A DNA stretch of 64,000 nucleotides from Comamonas piscis. Its GTDB lineage: Bacteria > Pseudomonadota > Gammaproteobacteria > Burkholderiales > Burkholderiaceae_C. Shown piece by piece: positions 42,854-52,086 of this stretch (its first letter is position 1; each line of letters starts with the position of its first letter). A program made the translations under genes and the position numbers. The stretch is from contig NZ_CP058554.1 of NCBI RefSeq assembly GCF_014109725.1, forward strand, positions 4,030,001 through 4,094,000, written 5' to 3'. The notes under the pieces were generated by a model that was given only the letters and a program-made list of their open reading frames with translations, was not told the DNA's origin and did not search any database.

Positions 42854-42959
42854 GGTGTCATATCCTCTCGTTGAATTTTTCGGTGCGATCAGGTGCGCCG
42901 CTTCTGGTCTGCCCGGCAGACATGCATAGCGGACGTCGCCCGGACCGCGTTATCAGCGA

Positions 42960-42989
42960 GTTGATCATATTCCATATAGTCTGATCAAC
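42960..42989. promoter_or_regulatory. Candidate LysR operator
   Basis: GTTGATCA (42960-42967) is a perfect inverted repeat of TGATCAAC (42982-42989) with a 14-base AT-rich spacer, in the divergent region between the small exported protein and lysR. Confidence 0.55.
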
Positions 42990-43045
42990 CCACCCTATGA
43001 CACCGACTTCCATCCCTGGCCACAGGCCCCAAGCAGGACCGCTCC

Positions 43046-43963
43046 ATGCCCCGCGAAAACATCAATGACTTGCTGGCCTTTGTTGCGGTGGCGCGGGAAG
43101 GCAGCTTTACCAAGGCCGCTGCGCAACTGGGCGTGTCGCAGTCAGCGCTGAGCCACACCATCCGGGGCCTGGAGGCCCGCATGGGCGTGCGCCTGCTCAG
43201 CCGCACCACACGCAGCGTCTCACCCACTGAAGCGGGCAGTTACCTGCTGGCCCGCATCGGCCCGGGCTTTGACGAGATTGAATCGGGCGTCGCCGCGCTC
43301 AGCGATTTTCGGGATACACCACGAGGCCATGTCCGCATCACCACGGCCGAGCATGCGGCCAACACCGTGCTCTGGCCCAAGCTCGCGCCGGTGATGCAGC
43401 GCTACCCCGATATCTCCATCGAGATCAATGTCGACTACGGCCTGGGTGACATCGTCGCGCAGCGCTTTGACATGGGCATACGCCTGGGCGACCAGGTCGC
43501 CAAGGACATGATCGCGGTGCGCATCGGGCCCGATTGGCGCATGGCGATTGTGGCAACGCCCCACTACCTGGAACGCATGCCCGCACCCCAAACGCCGCAG
43601 GACCTGGCCGCCCACCAGTGCATCACCATGCGCCTGCCCACCCATGGCGGGCTGATGGCCTGGGAGCTGGAGAAAGACGGCGCTGCGGTGCAGGTGCGCG
43701 TGCAAGGCCAGTGGGTGTTCAACGGCAGCCGCGCCATGCTGCGCGCTGCGCTGGCTGGATTTGGTCTGACCTATGTGCCCGAAGACATGGCAGCCCCCCA
43801 TCTTGCGCAGGGTGAGCTGGTACGGGTTATGGATGACTGGTGCCAGCCCTTCAGCGGCTACCACCTGTACTACCCGCACCGGCGTGGCATGTCGCCTGCG
43901 ATGCGTGTGGTGGTGGATGCCTTGCGCCACAGCGAGGTTCCTGCCTTGCCTACAGTGTTGTAG
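43046..43963 (+). CDS. LysR-family transcriptional regulator
   Basis: 305 residues. HTH at about 18-45 (GSFTKAAAQLGVSQSALSHTI), followed by an effector domain with FDMGIRLGDQVAKDMIAVRIG and the C-terminal YHLYYPHRRGMSPAMRVVVDAL. It is divergent from the exported-protein/amidase pair, over an inverted repeat. The downstream TonB receptor has its own Fur-type box, so it is probably not the main target. Confidence 0.9.
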   Translation: MPRENINDLLAFVAVAREGSFTKAAAQLGVSQSALSHTIRGLEARMGVRLLSRTTRSVSPTEAGSYLLARIGPGFDEIESGVAALSDFRDTPRGHVRITTAEHAANTVLWPKLAPVMQRYPDISIEINVDYGLGDIVAQRFDMGIRLGDQVAKDMIAVRIGPDWRMAIVATPHYLERMPAPQTPQDLAAHQCITMRLPTHGGLMAWELEKDGAAVQVRVQGQWVFNGSRAMLRAALAGFGLTYVPEDMAAPHLAQGELVRVMDDWCQPFSGYHLYYPHRRGMSPAMRVVVDALRHSEVPALPTVL

Positions 43964-43991
43964 AAGTGAGCAAATGCAAGAGAATCGACGC

Positions 43992-44010
43992 AAATGATAA
44001 TCATTTTCAT
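43992..44010 (+). promoter_or_regulatory. Fur box
   Basis: AAATGATAATCATTTTCAT contains TGATAATCATTTTCA, a 14/15 match to the Fur 7-1-7 consensus, about 175 bases upstream of the receptor start. Iron-dependent repression of the receptor operon is expected. Confidence 0.88.
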
Positions 44011-44183
44011 ATAGAATCGCATTTTTCAGGCGCCAGCAATAACAAAACCATGCCATAAGGGCCTGCTGCAAACCTCGTTCTGAGGGCTCTGCAGCGGACC
44101 CCTCAGCCTGCATCATCCGCATGCAGCACAGGTCAGTAGCCAGCAGTCTTTCCTTCCCCTCTTGCTTTAACTGGCTGGACCCT

Positions 44184-46547
44184 ATGGCTTCTCGCACCTC
44201 TTCCCAGGCGCAGCGTATCTCTGCGCGCGCCACTTCCACTTTCCAACCCCGTTACCTGGCCGCCGCTGTCGCCGCGCTGGTATCCGCCGGCGCCCTGGCA
44301 CAGCAGGCTGCCCCAGACCAGGCGGTGCTACTGGCACAGGCCGAATCGACGATGCCCCAAGTGACGGTGCAGGCCAAGGCAGAAAAGGCCCCCGGCACGA
44401 TCACCGTGATCTCCGGCGAGGAGCTGGAAAAAGCCAACAGCATGGCCGACATCTCGCGCTACCAGCCTCTGGTGTCGGCCCCCGGCACGGCATCGGGCAC
44501 CAGTCGCAACCGCAGCAGCTTTGACCGCTCGGGCACCACGGGCTACAACATTCGCGGTATCGAAGGCAATCGCATCGGCATGGATGTGGACGGCATTGAG
44601 ATGCCTGACGCCAGCACCCGCCCCTACGTCAGCCGCGCCGGCAACAACAGCTTTGGCATTGGCCGTGACTTTATCGACCCCGAGATGTTCTCCTCGGTCG
44701 GTATCCAGTCGGGCACTACCACGGCCCGGCGCGCAGCCGGTGGCATTGGCGGCGCTGTCAGCTTCAAGACCAAGTCGGCCAGCGACTTTCTGCGCAATGG
44801 CAATAACAGCTACTTTGGTGGCAAGCTCGGCTTTGACTCTGCCGACCACTCCTGGAACGAAAGCATCACCGCAGCGGGCAAATCCGGCAGTCTGGATGGC
44901 CTGATCGCCTTCTCGCGCCGCGATGGCAAGGAGACCCAGAACAACAGCGCCCTGGGCATCAAGGCATCGCTGGAAGACTGGCATTCCAACGCACTGCTGA
45001 TGAAAGGCGGCCTGCAGATCGATGCCGAGAACCGCCTGGAGCTGTCTGCCGACCTGTACCGCCGCAGCAACCAGAGCCAGTTCTATGGCTGGAGCACCGA
45101 CAACAGTTCCATCACGCAAAACAATAGGCAGGACAGCGACACCAGCCGCAACACGCTGCAGCTGTCGCACCTGTGGACGCCCACCGACGCCTTTGTGGAT
45201 CAACTGGACACGCGCCTGTTCTTCCAGAACACCGATACCAAGGACGTGACCGACACCACCACCTTGGCGAGCGGCGCCGTCACGCGCAACCTGTCGCAAA
45301 ACAAGACCAAGGCCTGGGGCCTCTCGACCACCGGCGACAAGCGCATCGACCGCCACCGCTTGAGCTTTGGCTTCAATGCACAGACGCAGAGCCAGGAGCG
45401 CCCCTGGGACGTGGCTGGCTACATGAAGCCGCAGCCCGACACCGACACCACGCGCCTGGGCGCCTTCATCCAGGATGACATTGGTTTTGACGTCGGCGGC
45501 AAGCGCCTGGGCGTGATCCCGGCGCTGCGCGTTGACCGTGTCAAGGTGGAACCCAAGCACCTGGGCGATTTTGCCGAAGGTGCGTTGACCGAAGACGCCG
45601 CCTCCAAGCTGTACAGCAACCTCAGCAGCACCATCTGGAGCCCGAGCCTGGGTGTTACCTATGAGCTGACACCCAAGTTCATCGCCTACGGCCAGTACAA
45701 GCGCAGTGGCCGTGCACCGACGGCTGGCGAAGTGTTCGGCTCTTGGAACATGGACCAGAGCTACGCCGGTTCTGCCCAGTACGCGCTGATCGGCAACAGC
45801 AACCTCAAGCAAGAGACCAGCAACGCCTTTGAGCTGGGCGTCAAGGGATCGCCCACCGACGGCGTGCTGTTCAATGCATCGACCTTCTACACGCGCTACA
45901 AGGACTTCATCGGCTACACCCGCTACACCCGCGCCAGCGCGCCCGACAAGTTCAGCAACGTACCCGCACACATCGGCACCATCTACCAGGCCGAGAACCG
46001 CGACGAAGCGACCATCTACGGCCTGGAAATGAGCGCCCGTCTGGACCACGGCCAGTGGGCCCCCGCCGTCAAGGGCCTCTACTCGACCTGGGCGCTGGGC
46101 CTCGCCCATGGCACTTCCAAGTCCAATTATGCGGGTGACAAGGATGTGGCGCTGGATACCGTCCAGCCGCGCAAGGCCGTCATCGGCGTGGGCTATGACG
46201 CACCGATGCGCGCCTGGGGCGTCAACATGACTGGAACCTTTGTGGCCGGCAAGCAGGCGCAGGCCACCAACCGCGAGAGCTATTCCAATGCCGGCACTGA
46301 AATTGCCGACTCCAGCATCGAGCAGTTCCGCGTGCCCGGTTATGCGCTGTTCGATCTGTCGGGCTACTGGCAGATCAACAAGAATGCCCGCTTGAACGTC
46401 GGCATCTATAACCTGGCAGACAAGCGCTACTGGGATTACGCCAGCAGCCGCAGCCTGCAGCCATCCGTCGCCAAAGACCAGCGCGACATCCAACTGCTGA
46501 CCAACCCCGGTCGCACCTACGCCGTTTCGTTGAACGTCAATTTCTAA
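44184..46547 (+). CDS. TonB-dependent haem/haemoglobin-type receptor
   Basis: 787 residues from the ATG at 44184 (an upstream ATG at 44121 is possible). A signal peptide ends in GALAQ. A plug with ITVISGEELEKANSMADISRYQPLVSA and GYNIRGIEGNRIGMDVDGIE leads into the barrel, which ends LTNPGRTYAVSLNVNF. This is the haem/haemoglobin/transferrin receptor group (HmuR/TbpA-like), with the usual FRAP-like element as YGQYKRSGRAPTAGEVFGS. No haem ABC transporter or haem oxygenase is next to it; the two downstream genes are EF-hand and DUF4198 proteins. Confidence 0.9.
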   Translation: MASRTSSQAQRISARATSTFQPRYLAAAVAALVSAGALAQQAAPDQAVLLAQAESTMPQVTVQAKAEKAPGTITVISGEELEKANSMADISRYQPLVSAPGTASGTSRNRSSFDRSGTTGYNIRGIEGNRIGMDVDGIEMPDASTRPYVSRAGNNSFGIGRDFIDPEMFSSVGIQSGTTTARRAAGGIGGAVSFKTKSASDFLRNGNNSYFGGKLGFDSADHSWNESITAAGKSGSLDGLIAFSRRDGKETQNNSALGIKASLEDWHSNALLMKGGLQIDAENRLELSADLYRRSNQSQFYGWSTDNSSITQNNRQDSDTSRNTLQLSHLWTPTDAFVDQLDTRLFFQNTDTKDVTDTTTLASGAVTRNLSQNKTKAWGLSTTGDKRIDRHRLSFGFNAQTQSQERPWDVAGYMKPQPDTDTTRLGAFIQDDIGFDVGGKRLGVIPALRVDRVKVEPKHLGDFAEGALTEDAASKLYSNLSSTIWSPSLGVTYELTPKFIAYGQYKRSGRAPTAGEVFGSWNMDQSYAGSAQYALIGNSNLKQETSNAFELGVKGSPTDGVLFNASTFYTRYKDFIGYTRYTRASAPDKFSNVPAHIGTIYQAENRDEATIYGLEMSARLDHGQWAPAVKGLYSTWALGLAHGTSKSNYAGDKDVALDTVQPRKAVIGVGYDAPMRAWGVNMTGTFVAGKQAQATNRESYSNAGTEIADSSIEQFRVPGYALFDLSGYWQINKNARLNVGIYNLADKRYWDYASSRSLQPSVAKDQRDIQLLTNPGRTYAVSLNVNF

Positions 46548-46577
46548 GCTTTTTTCCCACTACGAAAGGACCCCAGC

Positions 46578-47093
46578 ATGAACCGCTTTTCCGCCGCCAT
46601 GACCGCAGTCGCAGCCGCCGCGCTGCTGACGGCCTGCGCCAGCAACGACAGCAAGACCGCAGCCCCCGCCGCTGCTGCCAAGACCGAAGCCAAGGGCCCC
46701 GCCACCCCCGTGGGCGGCCACGGCCACAATGCCTTTATCGGCGGCTATGACGCCAATCGCGACGGCGTTGTCACCCGCGAGGAATACGACACGCTGCGCA
46801 AACAGCGCTTTGTCGCCGCCGACACCAACAAGGATGGCTGGCTGAGCGAGGCCGAATACGTGGCCGAGTTTGAAGGGCGACTCAAGGCCCAATACGCCGC
46901 CGCAGGCAAGAAGCCCGACCAGCAGTACGAAGGCAGCATCAAGCAGGCCCATGTGCGCTTCCACATCCTCGACACCAACAAGGATGGCAAGCTGAGCATC
47001 GAAGAGGAAATCGACATCGCCAACAAGACCTTCAAGAACGCCGACCGCAACGGCGACGGCGTGGTCAATGCAGCCGACATGGCAGGCCAGTAA
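46578..47093 (+). CDS. EF-hand calcium-binding lipoprotein
   Basis: 171 residues. Lipoprotein signal with the lipobox LLTAC, then an Ala/Lys-rich linker. Four EF-hand loops follow: YDANRDGVVTREE, ADTNKDGWLSEAE, LDTNKDGKLSIEE and ADRNGDGVVNAAD, all with proper D-x-D/N-x-D-G spacing. It should bind calcium at the periplasmic face of the membrane. It follows the receptor by 30 bases with a GAAAGGA ribosome-binding site, in the same operon. Confidence 0.88.
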   Translation: MNRFSAAMTAVAAAALLTACASNDSKTAAPAAAAKTEAKGPATPVGGHGHNAFIGGYDANRDGVVTREEYDTLRKQRFVAADTNKDGWLSEAEYVAEFEGRLKAQYAAAGKKPDQQYEGSIKQAHVRFHILDTNKDGKLSIEEEIDIANKTFKNADRNGDGVVNAADMAGQ

Positions 47094-47096
47094 GCC

Positions 47097-47888
47097 ATGC
47101 AAGCGCGCCATCTGTTTGCTGCGCTTGCCGCTACGTTCAGCCTGAACGTCGCCCAGGCCCACATGCCCTTTTTGCTGCCCAGCGTGTTTGATGTGCAGCC
47201 CAAGTCCACCATCAGTGTGGATGCGGGCTTTGCAGAAAAACTCTTCCTGTCCGAAGTGCAATTTGGCGAAACGCCGTTCAGCATCACCACGCCCTCGGGC
47301 ACCGTGCTGCCGTTTGGCGATGTGCACCAGTTCAAGACCCGCACGGTGGCGGAGCAAAAGCTGCCCGACGAGAAAGGTAGCTACCGCCTCTCCAGCGGCC
47401 CGCGCCTGGGCGCCATCTTCCGCAGCTGGGAAGTGAATGGCAAAACCACCGTCGTGCGCGACCCCAAGGCCGTCATGCCCGAAGGTGGCGTGATGAAGGT
47501 GCACTACCAGTCGCTGTCGGTCTCCGATGCCTATGTCACTGCCGGTGCGCCCACCCCCATCAAGCCTTATGGCAAGGGGCTGGAGATCGTGCCCAGCACG
47601 CACCCCAGCGATGTGTTCGCCGCAGAGAAATTCAACTTTGCAGTGCACTTTGATGGCAAGCCGCTGGCAGACCACAAGATCAGCATCTACCGCTCGCCGA
47701 TGGACCTGCAAGGCCAGAACAGCGTGGATGAGCTCAGCACCGACGCGCAGGGCGACATCAGCTGGACCCCGAGCAAACCGGGCATCTACATGGCCCTGGT
47801 ACGCCATCGCGCCCCAGCCCCCGAAGGCGCTGCCGCGCCGACCTATGGCTACAACTACACGCTGACCTTCCGGGTACTGGCGCAGTAG
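47097..47888 (+). CDS. DUF4198 periplasmic protein
   Basis: 263 residues with a short signal peptide (ending AQAHM, so the mature protein would start with His). The beta-rich sequence (VDAGFAEKLFLSEVQFG and later PSKPGIYMALVRHRAP) is the DUF4198 fold, seen as NikM-like periplasmic metal-uptake components. It starts 4 bases after the EF-hand gene stop. The context suggests help in handling the receptor substrate; a metal or metal-chelate is possible. Confidence 0.8.
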   Translation: MQARHLFAALAATFSLNVAQAHMPFLLPSVFDVQPKSTISVDAGFAEKLFLSEVQFGETPFSITTPSGTVLPFGDVHQFKTRTVAEQKLPDEKGSYRLSSGPRLGAIFRSWEVNGKTTVVRDPKAVMPEGGVMKVHYQSLSVSDAYVTAGAPTPIKPYGKGLEIVPSTHPSDVFAAEKFNFAVHFDGKPLADHKISIYRSPMDLQGQNSVDELSTDAQGDISWTPSKPGIYMALVRHRAPAPEGAAAPTYGYNYTLTFRVLAQ

Positions 47889-47973
47889 TGTTGCTCAGGG
47901 CTGCGGCACGCGAAGGGCTTGCTCCGTCCCGAGCAAGCTCCCCGCAGGGCCACGGCCCGCTTTTCATCGCCCA

Positions 47974-48894
47974 TCACCAGCGGGCATCCGCCCTCCCCGG
48001 CGGGCGCTGCGGCGCGAACACCTCGACCAGATGGTCCACCAGGGCCTTGGTCTTGGCGGGCAGATGGGCCCCGCCATGGAACTGCACATAGATATCAGCG
48101 GGCGGCAGCCGCCATTCCGGCAGCACCGGCAGAAGCTGGCCCCCGCGCAGCAGGGGGCCGACCTCCCACGCGGAGCGCATCAAGATGCCGTGCCCCGCCA
48201 TCGCCCAGGCCGTGGCCGATTCCCCATCGTTGGCACTCAGCGGCCCCCGCACCTTCACGGTTTCCGTCTGCGCCCCATTGCGCAGATGCCAGGTGCCAAA
48301 CGCCTCATCGCCCTCGCGGATGAAAAGGCAGGCGTGGCACGTCAAATCTTGCGGTGAGGATGGCACGCCCATCGCCTGCAGATAGCGCGGCGAGGCACAA
48401 AGCACACGGCGGTTGCGAGCCAGCACCCGCGCCGTCCAGCGGGAATCCGGCATATCACCCATCCGGACCACCAGGTCAAAACGGTCCTCCAGCAGGTCGG
48501 CAGGCCGGTCGCTCAGTTGCAGCTGCACCTCCACTTCAGGAAAGCGCTGTGCGAATGTCCCCAGCGCTGGCGCAATATGCCGACGGCCAAAGCCGAAGGT
48601 GGCATTGACCCGCAACAGGCCCTGCGGCACGGCAGCAGCCCCGCCAATGGCGCGTTCCAGCGACCCGAGTTCGGAGAGCAGGCGCGCACCCTCCACCAGG
48701 TAGCGCTCGCCCTCAGGCGTCAAGCTCATGCGGCGGGTGGTTCTTTGCATCAGCCGGGCACCCAGCCGCGCTTCCAGTGCCGCAAGGCGCTTGCTGACGG
48801 CCGGACCGGTGATACCCAGCTGCTGGGCCGCACTGCGCATGCTGCCCTCTTTGCTGAGCAGCGCAAAAAAGGCGATGTCAGAAAATCCATCCAT
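47974..48894 (-). CDS. LysR-family transcriptional regulator
   Basis: 306 residues. HTH (SKEGSMRSAAQQLGITGPAVSKRLAALE) at the N-terminus and an effector domain with FDLVVRMGDMPDSRWTARVLARNRRVLC. It is divergent from the leuC-leuD-hydrolase operon, only about 99 bases away, and is probably its activator. Confidence 0.9.
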   Translation of the reverse strand: MDGFSDIAFFALLSKEGSMRSAAQQLGITGPAVSKRLAALEARLGARLMQRTTRRMSLTPEGERYLVEGARLLSELGSLERAIGGAAAVPQGLLRVNATFGFGRRHIAPALGTFAQRFPEVEVQLQLSDRPADLLEDRFDLVVRMGDMPDSRWTARVLARNRRVLCASPRYLQAMGVPSSPQDLTCHACLFIREGDEAFGTWHLRNGAQTETVKVRGPLSANDGESATAWAMAGHGILMRSAWEVGPLLRGGQLLPVLPEWRLPPADIYVQFHGGAHLPAKTKALVDHLVEVFAPQRPPGRADARW

Positions 48895-48992
48895 TCGTAA
48901 CTCCAGCGACCGAAAGTCATGCTTTGCCGCGCATTGTATATTTCCGCCTCAGCTGTGAGACTCGGAGCCATCGCGTACACAGAGCCCCCCCC

Positions 48993-50408
48993 ATGCACCG
49001 CACCCTTTACCGCAAGCTGGTCGACGCCCATACCGTCACCCAGCTCGACGCGCAGAACGTCCTGCTGTTCTGCGACCTGCACTTGATGAACGAGTACACC
49101 AGCCCCCAGGCCTTTGCCGGCCTGGACGAGCAAGGCCGCCAGGTGCTGGTGCCCGGCCAGAACATGGCCGTGGTCAGCCACGTTATTCCCACCGACCCGG
49201 GTGCTATCCGCATCATCCGCGATGCCGCGCCTGCCCTCCAGGCCAGCAACCTGCGCAAGAACTGCGACCAGCATGGCATCCCTCTGTTCGACACCCAGGA
49301 TGCGCTGCAAGGCATCGAGCATGTGGTGGCGCCTGAGCACGGCATGGTCCGGCCTGGCATGGTGGTCATTTGCGGCGATTCGCACACGACCACCTACGGT
49401 GCGCTGGGCGCGCTGGGCTTTGGCATCGGCACCTCGGAGGTCGAGCATGTGCTGGCCACGCAGACCTTGGTGTACCGGCTGGCCAAGGACATGCGCATCC
49501 AGGTCGATGGCCTGCTGCCACTGGGCACCACCGCCAAGGACCTGATCCTCATGGTCATCGGCCATATCGGCGCCCAGGGTGCCCGGGGCCATGTCATCGA
49601 GTTCTGCGGCACGGCATTCGACGCCATGTCGATCGAAGCCCGCTTTACCGTGTGCAACATGGCCGTCGAGGCAGGCGCCCGTGGCGCCTTGATCGCGCCA
49701 GACCAGAAGGCCGCAGACTATGTGCTGGCGCGCTCTGCAGACTTGATCGGCCCCCTCCAGCAGGTCGCCTTGCAGCACTGGGCCAGCCTGCGCAGCGATG
49801 CAGGCGCGGTGTTTGATGTGGAGCACCATTTTGACGCCAGCGCCGTCCCCCCGCATGTGACCTGGGGCACCAGCCCGGACCAGGTGGCACCCATTGGTGG
49901 CGCGGTTCCCGATCCCGAGACGCAGGCCGCTGGGCCTCTGCGCCGCAGTACCGAGCAGGCACTGCGTTACACCGGGCTGGCCGCAGGCACGCCGCTGGAA
50001 GGCATCGCCATCCAGCATGTCTTCATCGGCTCCTGCACCAACGCCCGCATTGAAGACCTGCGGGCCGTGGCCGAGGTGGTGCGCGGGCGCCAGGTGGCCC
50101 AAGGGGTTCGTGCCATGGTGGTGCCGGGCTCCGGCGCGGTCAAACAACAGGCCGAAGCGGAAGGCATTGCCCGCCTGCTGCTGGATGCCGGCTTTGAATG
50201 GCGCGAGCCGGGCTGCTCCATGTGCCTGGCGATGAACGGCGACATCCTGGCCGACGGTGTGCGCTGCGCCTCCACCACCAACCGCAACTTTGAGGGACGC
50301 CAGGGACGCGGCGCCATCACCCACCTGATGAGCCCTGCGATGGCGGCCGCCGCCGCCATCACCGGCACCATTACCGACGTTCGACGTCTGGAGACCCCGC
50401 ATGCGTGA
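48993..50408 (+). CDS. leuC: Isopropylmalate-dehydratase-type large subunit (LeuC paralogue)
   Basis: 471 residues. The aconitase-superfamily [4Fe-4S] cysteines are at 348 (GSCTNARIEDL), 408 and 411 (GCSMCLAMN); the positions match E. coli LeuC (347, 407, 410). Other signatures: GDSHTTTYGALGALGFGIGT and STTNRNFEGRQG. LeuCD isomerises 2- to 3-isopropylmalate, but related pairs act on citraconate, methylmalate or dimethylmaleate. No leuB or leuA is near and a hydrolase follows, so a catabolic role is plausible. The open frame can be extended upstream, but the ATG at 48993 fits the family. Confidence 0.88.
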   Translation: MHRTLYRKLVDAHTVTQLDAQNVLLFCDLHLMNEYTSPQAFAGLDEQGRQVLVPGQNMAVVSHVIPTDPGAIRIIRDAAPALQASNLRKNCDQHGIPLFDTQDALQGIEHVVAPEHGMVRPGMVVICGDSHTTTYGALGALGFGIGTSEVEHVLATQTLVYRLAKDMRIQVDGLLPLGTTAKDLILMVIGHIGAQGARGHVIEFCGTAFDAMSIEARFTVCNMAVEAGARGALIAPDQKAADYVLARSADLIGPLQQVALQHWASLRSDAGAVFDVEHHFDASAVPPHVTWGTSPDQVAPIGGAVPDPETQAAGPLRRSTEQALRYTGLAAGTPLEGIAIQHVFIGSCTNARIEDLRAVAEVVRGRQVAQGVRAMVVPGSGAVKQQAEAEGIARLLLDAGFEWREPGCSMCLAMNGDILADGVRCASTTNRNFEGRQGRGAITHLMSPAMAAAAAITGTITDVRRLETPHA

Positions 50409-51084
50409 GCAACACATCCTGAGCGGCAAGATGGCCGCTCTGGCCATCGAGAACCTGGACACCGACCAGATCATGCCCAAGCAGTTTCTGCACGGCATCG
50501 ACAAGGCCGGGCTGGACAAGGGCCTGCTGTACGACCTGCGCTTTGATGCCGCAGGCCACCCGCGCCCTGACTTTGTGTTGAACCGGCCCGAGCGCGCCGA
50601 TGTGGAGATCCTGGTGGCCGGCGCCAATTTTGGCTGCGGTTCCAGCCGCGAGCATGCCGTCTGGGGCCTGCAGCAGTACGGCATCCAGGCGATCATCGCG
50701 CCCAGCTTTGGAGAAATCTTCTACTCGAACGCGATGAACAACCAGTTGCTGCTGGTCATGCTCCCCGAGGCAGACATCGCCCAACTCATGGCCGATGCCG
50801 ACCGCCTGGAGACCGCGCATGTCCATATCGACCTGCAGGCGCTCCGGGTCAAGAGCCAGAGCGTGGATGCCGCCTTCAGCCTGTCGGAGCGCCACCACCG
50901 CATGCAGCTGGAACGCAGAGACATGATCGGCCTGTCGCTGACGTACCAGGCTGACATCACGCACTTTGCGCAGCGCCACTGGGAGGCCTATCCTTGGCTC
51001 AAAGACGTGGCCCTGCGCACCCGCCAACAATTGGGTGCGACGCCACGCGCCCAGCAACCGGTCCGCTTTGGAGGAAAAGCCTGA
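50401..51084 (+). CDS. leuD: Isopropylmalate-dehydratase-type small subunit (LeuD paralogue)
   Basis: 227 residues. It has DTDQIMPKQFL, FGCGSSREHAVWGLQQYGIQAIIAPSFGEIF and NNQLLLV, the swivel domain of aconitase-type isomerases. Slightly longer than typical LeuD (200-215). It overlaps the end of leuC by 8 bp and its stop overlaps the next start as TGATG, so the three genes are tightly coupled. Confidence 0.88.
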   Translation: MREQHILSGKMAALAIENLDTDQIMPKQFLHGIDKAGLDKGLLYDLRFDAAGHPRPDFVLNRPERADVEILVAGANFGCGSSREHAVWGLQQYGIQAIIAPSFGEIFYSNAMNNQLLLVMLPEADIAQLMADADRLETAHVHIDLQALRVKSQSVDAAFSLSERHHRMQLERRDMIGLSLTYQADITHFAQRHWEAYPWLKDVALRTRQQLGATPRAQQPVRFGGKA

Positions 51085-51962
51085 TGTTCGAGCGTTTTGA
51101 CACCCGCGATGTAGCCGTGAACGGCACCGTGATCCGTTGCCGCGTCGGGGGCAGCGGCCCCGCACTGCTGCTGCTGCACGGCCACCCGCAGAGCCATGTG
51201 ATGTGGCACCGGGTAGCACCGACATTGGCCGAAAAATTCAGCATCGTCTGCGCCGACCTGCGCGGCTATGGCGACTCGGCCCGCCCCGGGGCCAGCCTGC
51301 ACCATGCCGCCTACAGCAAACGCACGATGGCCCAGGACATGGCCGATCTGATGACCAGCCTGGGCCACCAGCAGTTCCGCCTCGCCGCCCATGACCGAGG
51401 CGCCCGTGTGGCCCACCGCCTGCTGCTGGACCACCCTGGCCGGGTGCAACGCGCCATGCTGCTCGATATCGCGCCGACCTTGGCCATGTACGAGCAGACC
51501 ACGGAAGCCTTCGCCAAAGCCTACTGGCACTGGTTCTTCCTCATCCAGCCCGCACCGCTGCCAGAGCGGCTAATTGACTCTGACCCCGCCGCCTACATCC
51601 GCGATGTGATGGGACGCCGCCACGCGGGCCTGGCCGCCTTCGCGCCAGACGCCCTGCAAGAGTACCTGCGCTGCATCGCCATCCCAGGCACCGCCACCGC
51701 CATCTGCGAGGACTACCGCGCATCCGCCGGCATCGACCTGGAGCACGACCGTGCCGACAGGGCCAACCGCCACCAGGTGACGACCTCGCTGCGCGTGTTA
51801 TGGGGCGCAGAAGGCGCCGTGGGGCGCTGCTTCCCGGTGCTGGACCTGTGGCGCGAGGCGGCTACTGACGTCAGCGGCAAGGCGCTCGACTGCGGCCACT
51901 ACATTGCCGAAGAACAGCCGGCCAAGCTGCTGGAGGAGATGGGGAAGTTTTTTGCCATCTGA
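51084..51962 (+). CDS. Alpha/beta hydrolase of the fluoroacetate/haloacetate dehalogenase type
   Basis: 292 residues. HGHPQSHVMWH forms the oxyanion region. The nucleophile D104 lies in AAHDRGARVAHR, with R105 and R108 as carboxylate-binding residues. D128 (LLDIAPT) and H272 (CGHYIAEEQP) complete the triad. The halide pocket H149, W150 (AYWHWFFLIQPAP) and Y211 (CEDYRASAGIDLEHDRA) matches known fluoroacetate dehalogenases, with nearly identical spacing. It should hydrolyse haloacetates to glycolate. GAGGAAAAGCC lies before the ATG; the gene is coupled to leuD. Confidence 0.85.
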   Translation: MFERFDTRDVAVNGTVIRCRVGGSGPALLLLHGHPQSHVMWHRVAPTLAEKFSIVCADLRGYGDSARPGASLHHAAYSKRTMAQDMADLMTSLGHQQFRLAAHDRGARVAHRLLLDHPGRVQRAMLLDIAPTLAMYEQTTEAFAKAYWHWFFLIQPAPLPERLIDSDPAAYIRDVMGRRHAGLAAFAPDALQEYLRCIAIPGTATAICEDYRASAGIDLEHDRADRANRHQVTTSLRVLWGAEGAVGRCFPVLDLWREAATDVSGKALDCGHYIAEEQPAKLLEEMGKFFAI

Positions 51963-52086
51963 TGGGCGGTGATGGAAGTGGTCATCTCGAGGCTCGCTGA
52001 GCGCATCAGCAGGCCTTCTTGGGATGCGAGGGACGATCACTGATCGGCTGCTTTGGAGCCCAGCGCATGGTGACCTCTACTGACCG

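Noticed and set aside
44328..46493. 721-residue minus-strand ORF
   Set aside because: Antisense to the haem-type receptor; Val/Ala/Gly-rich with no domain.
47916..47939. GCTTGCTC/GAGCAAGC hairpin as terminator of the DUF4198 gene
   Set aside because: A stem is present but there is no T tract, so rho-independent termination is not supported.
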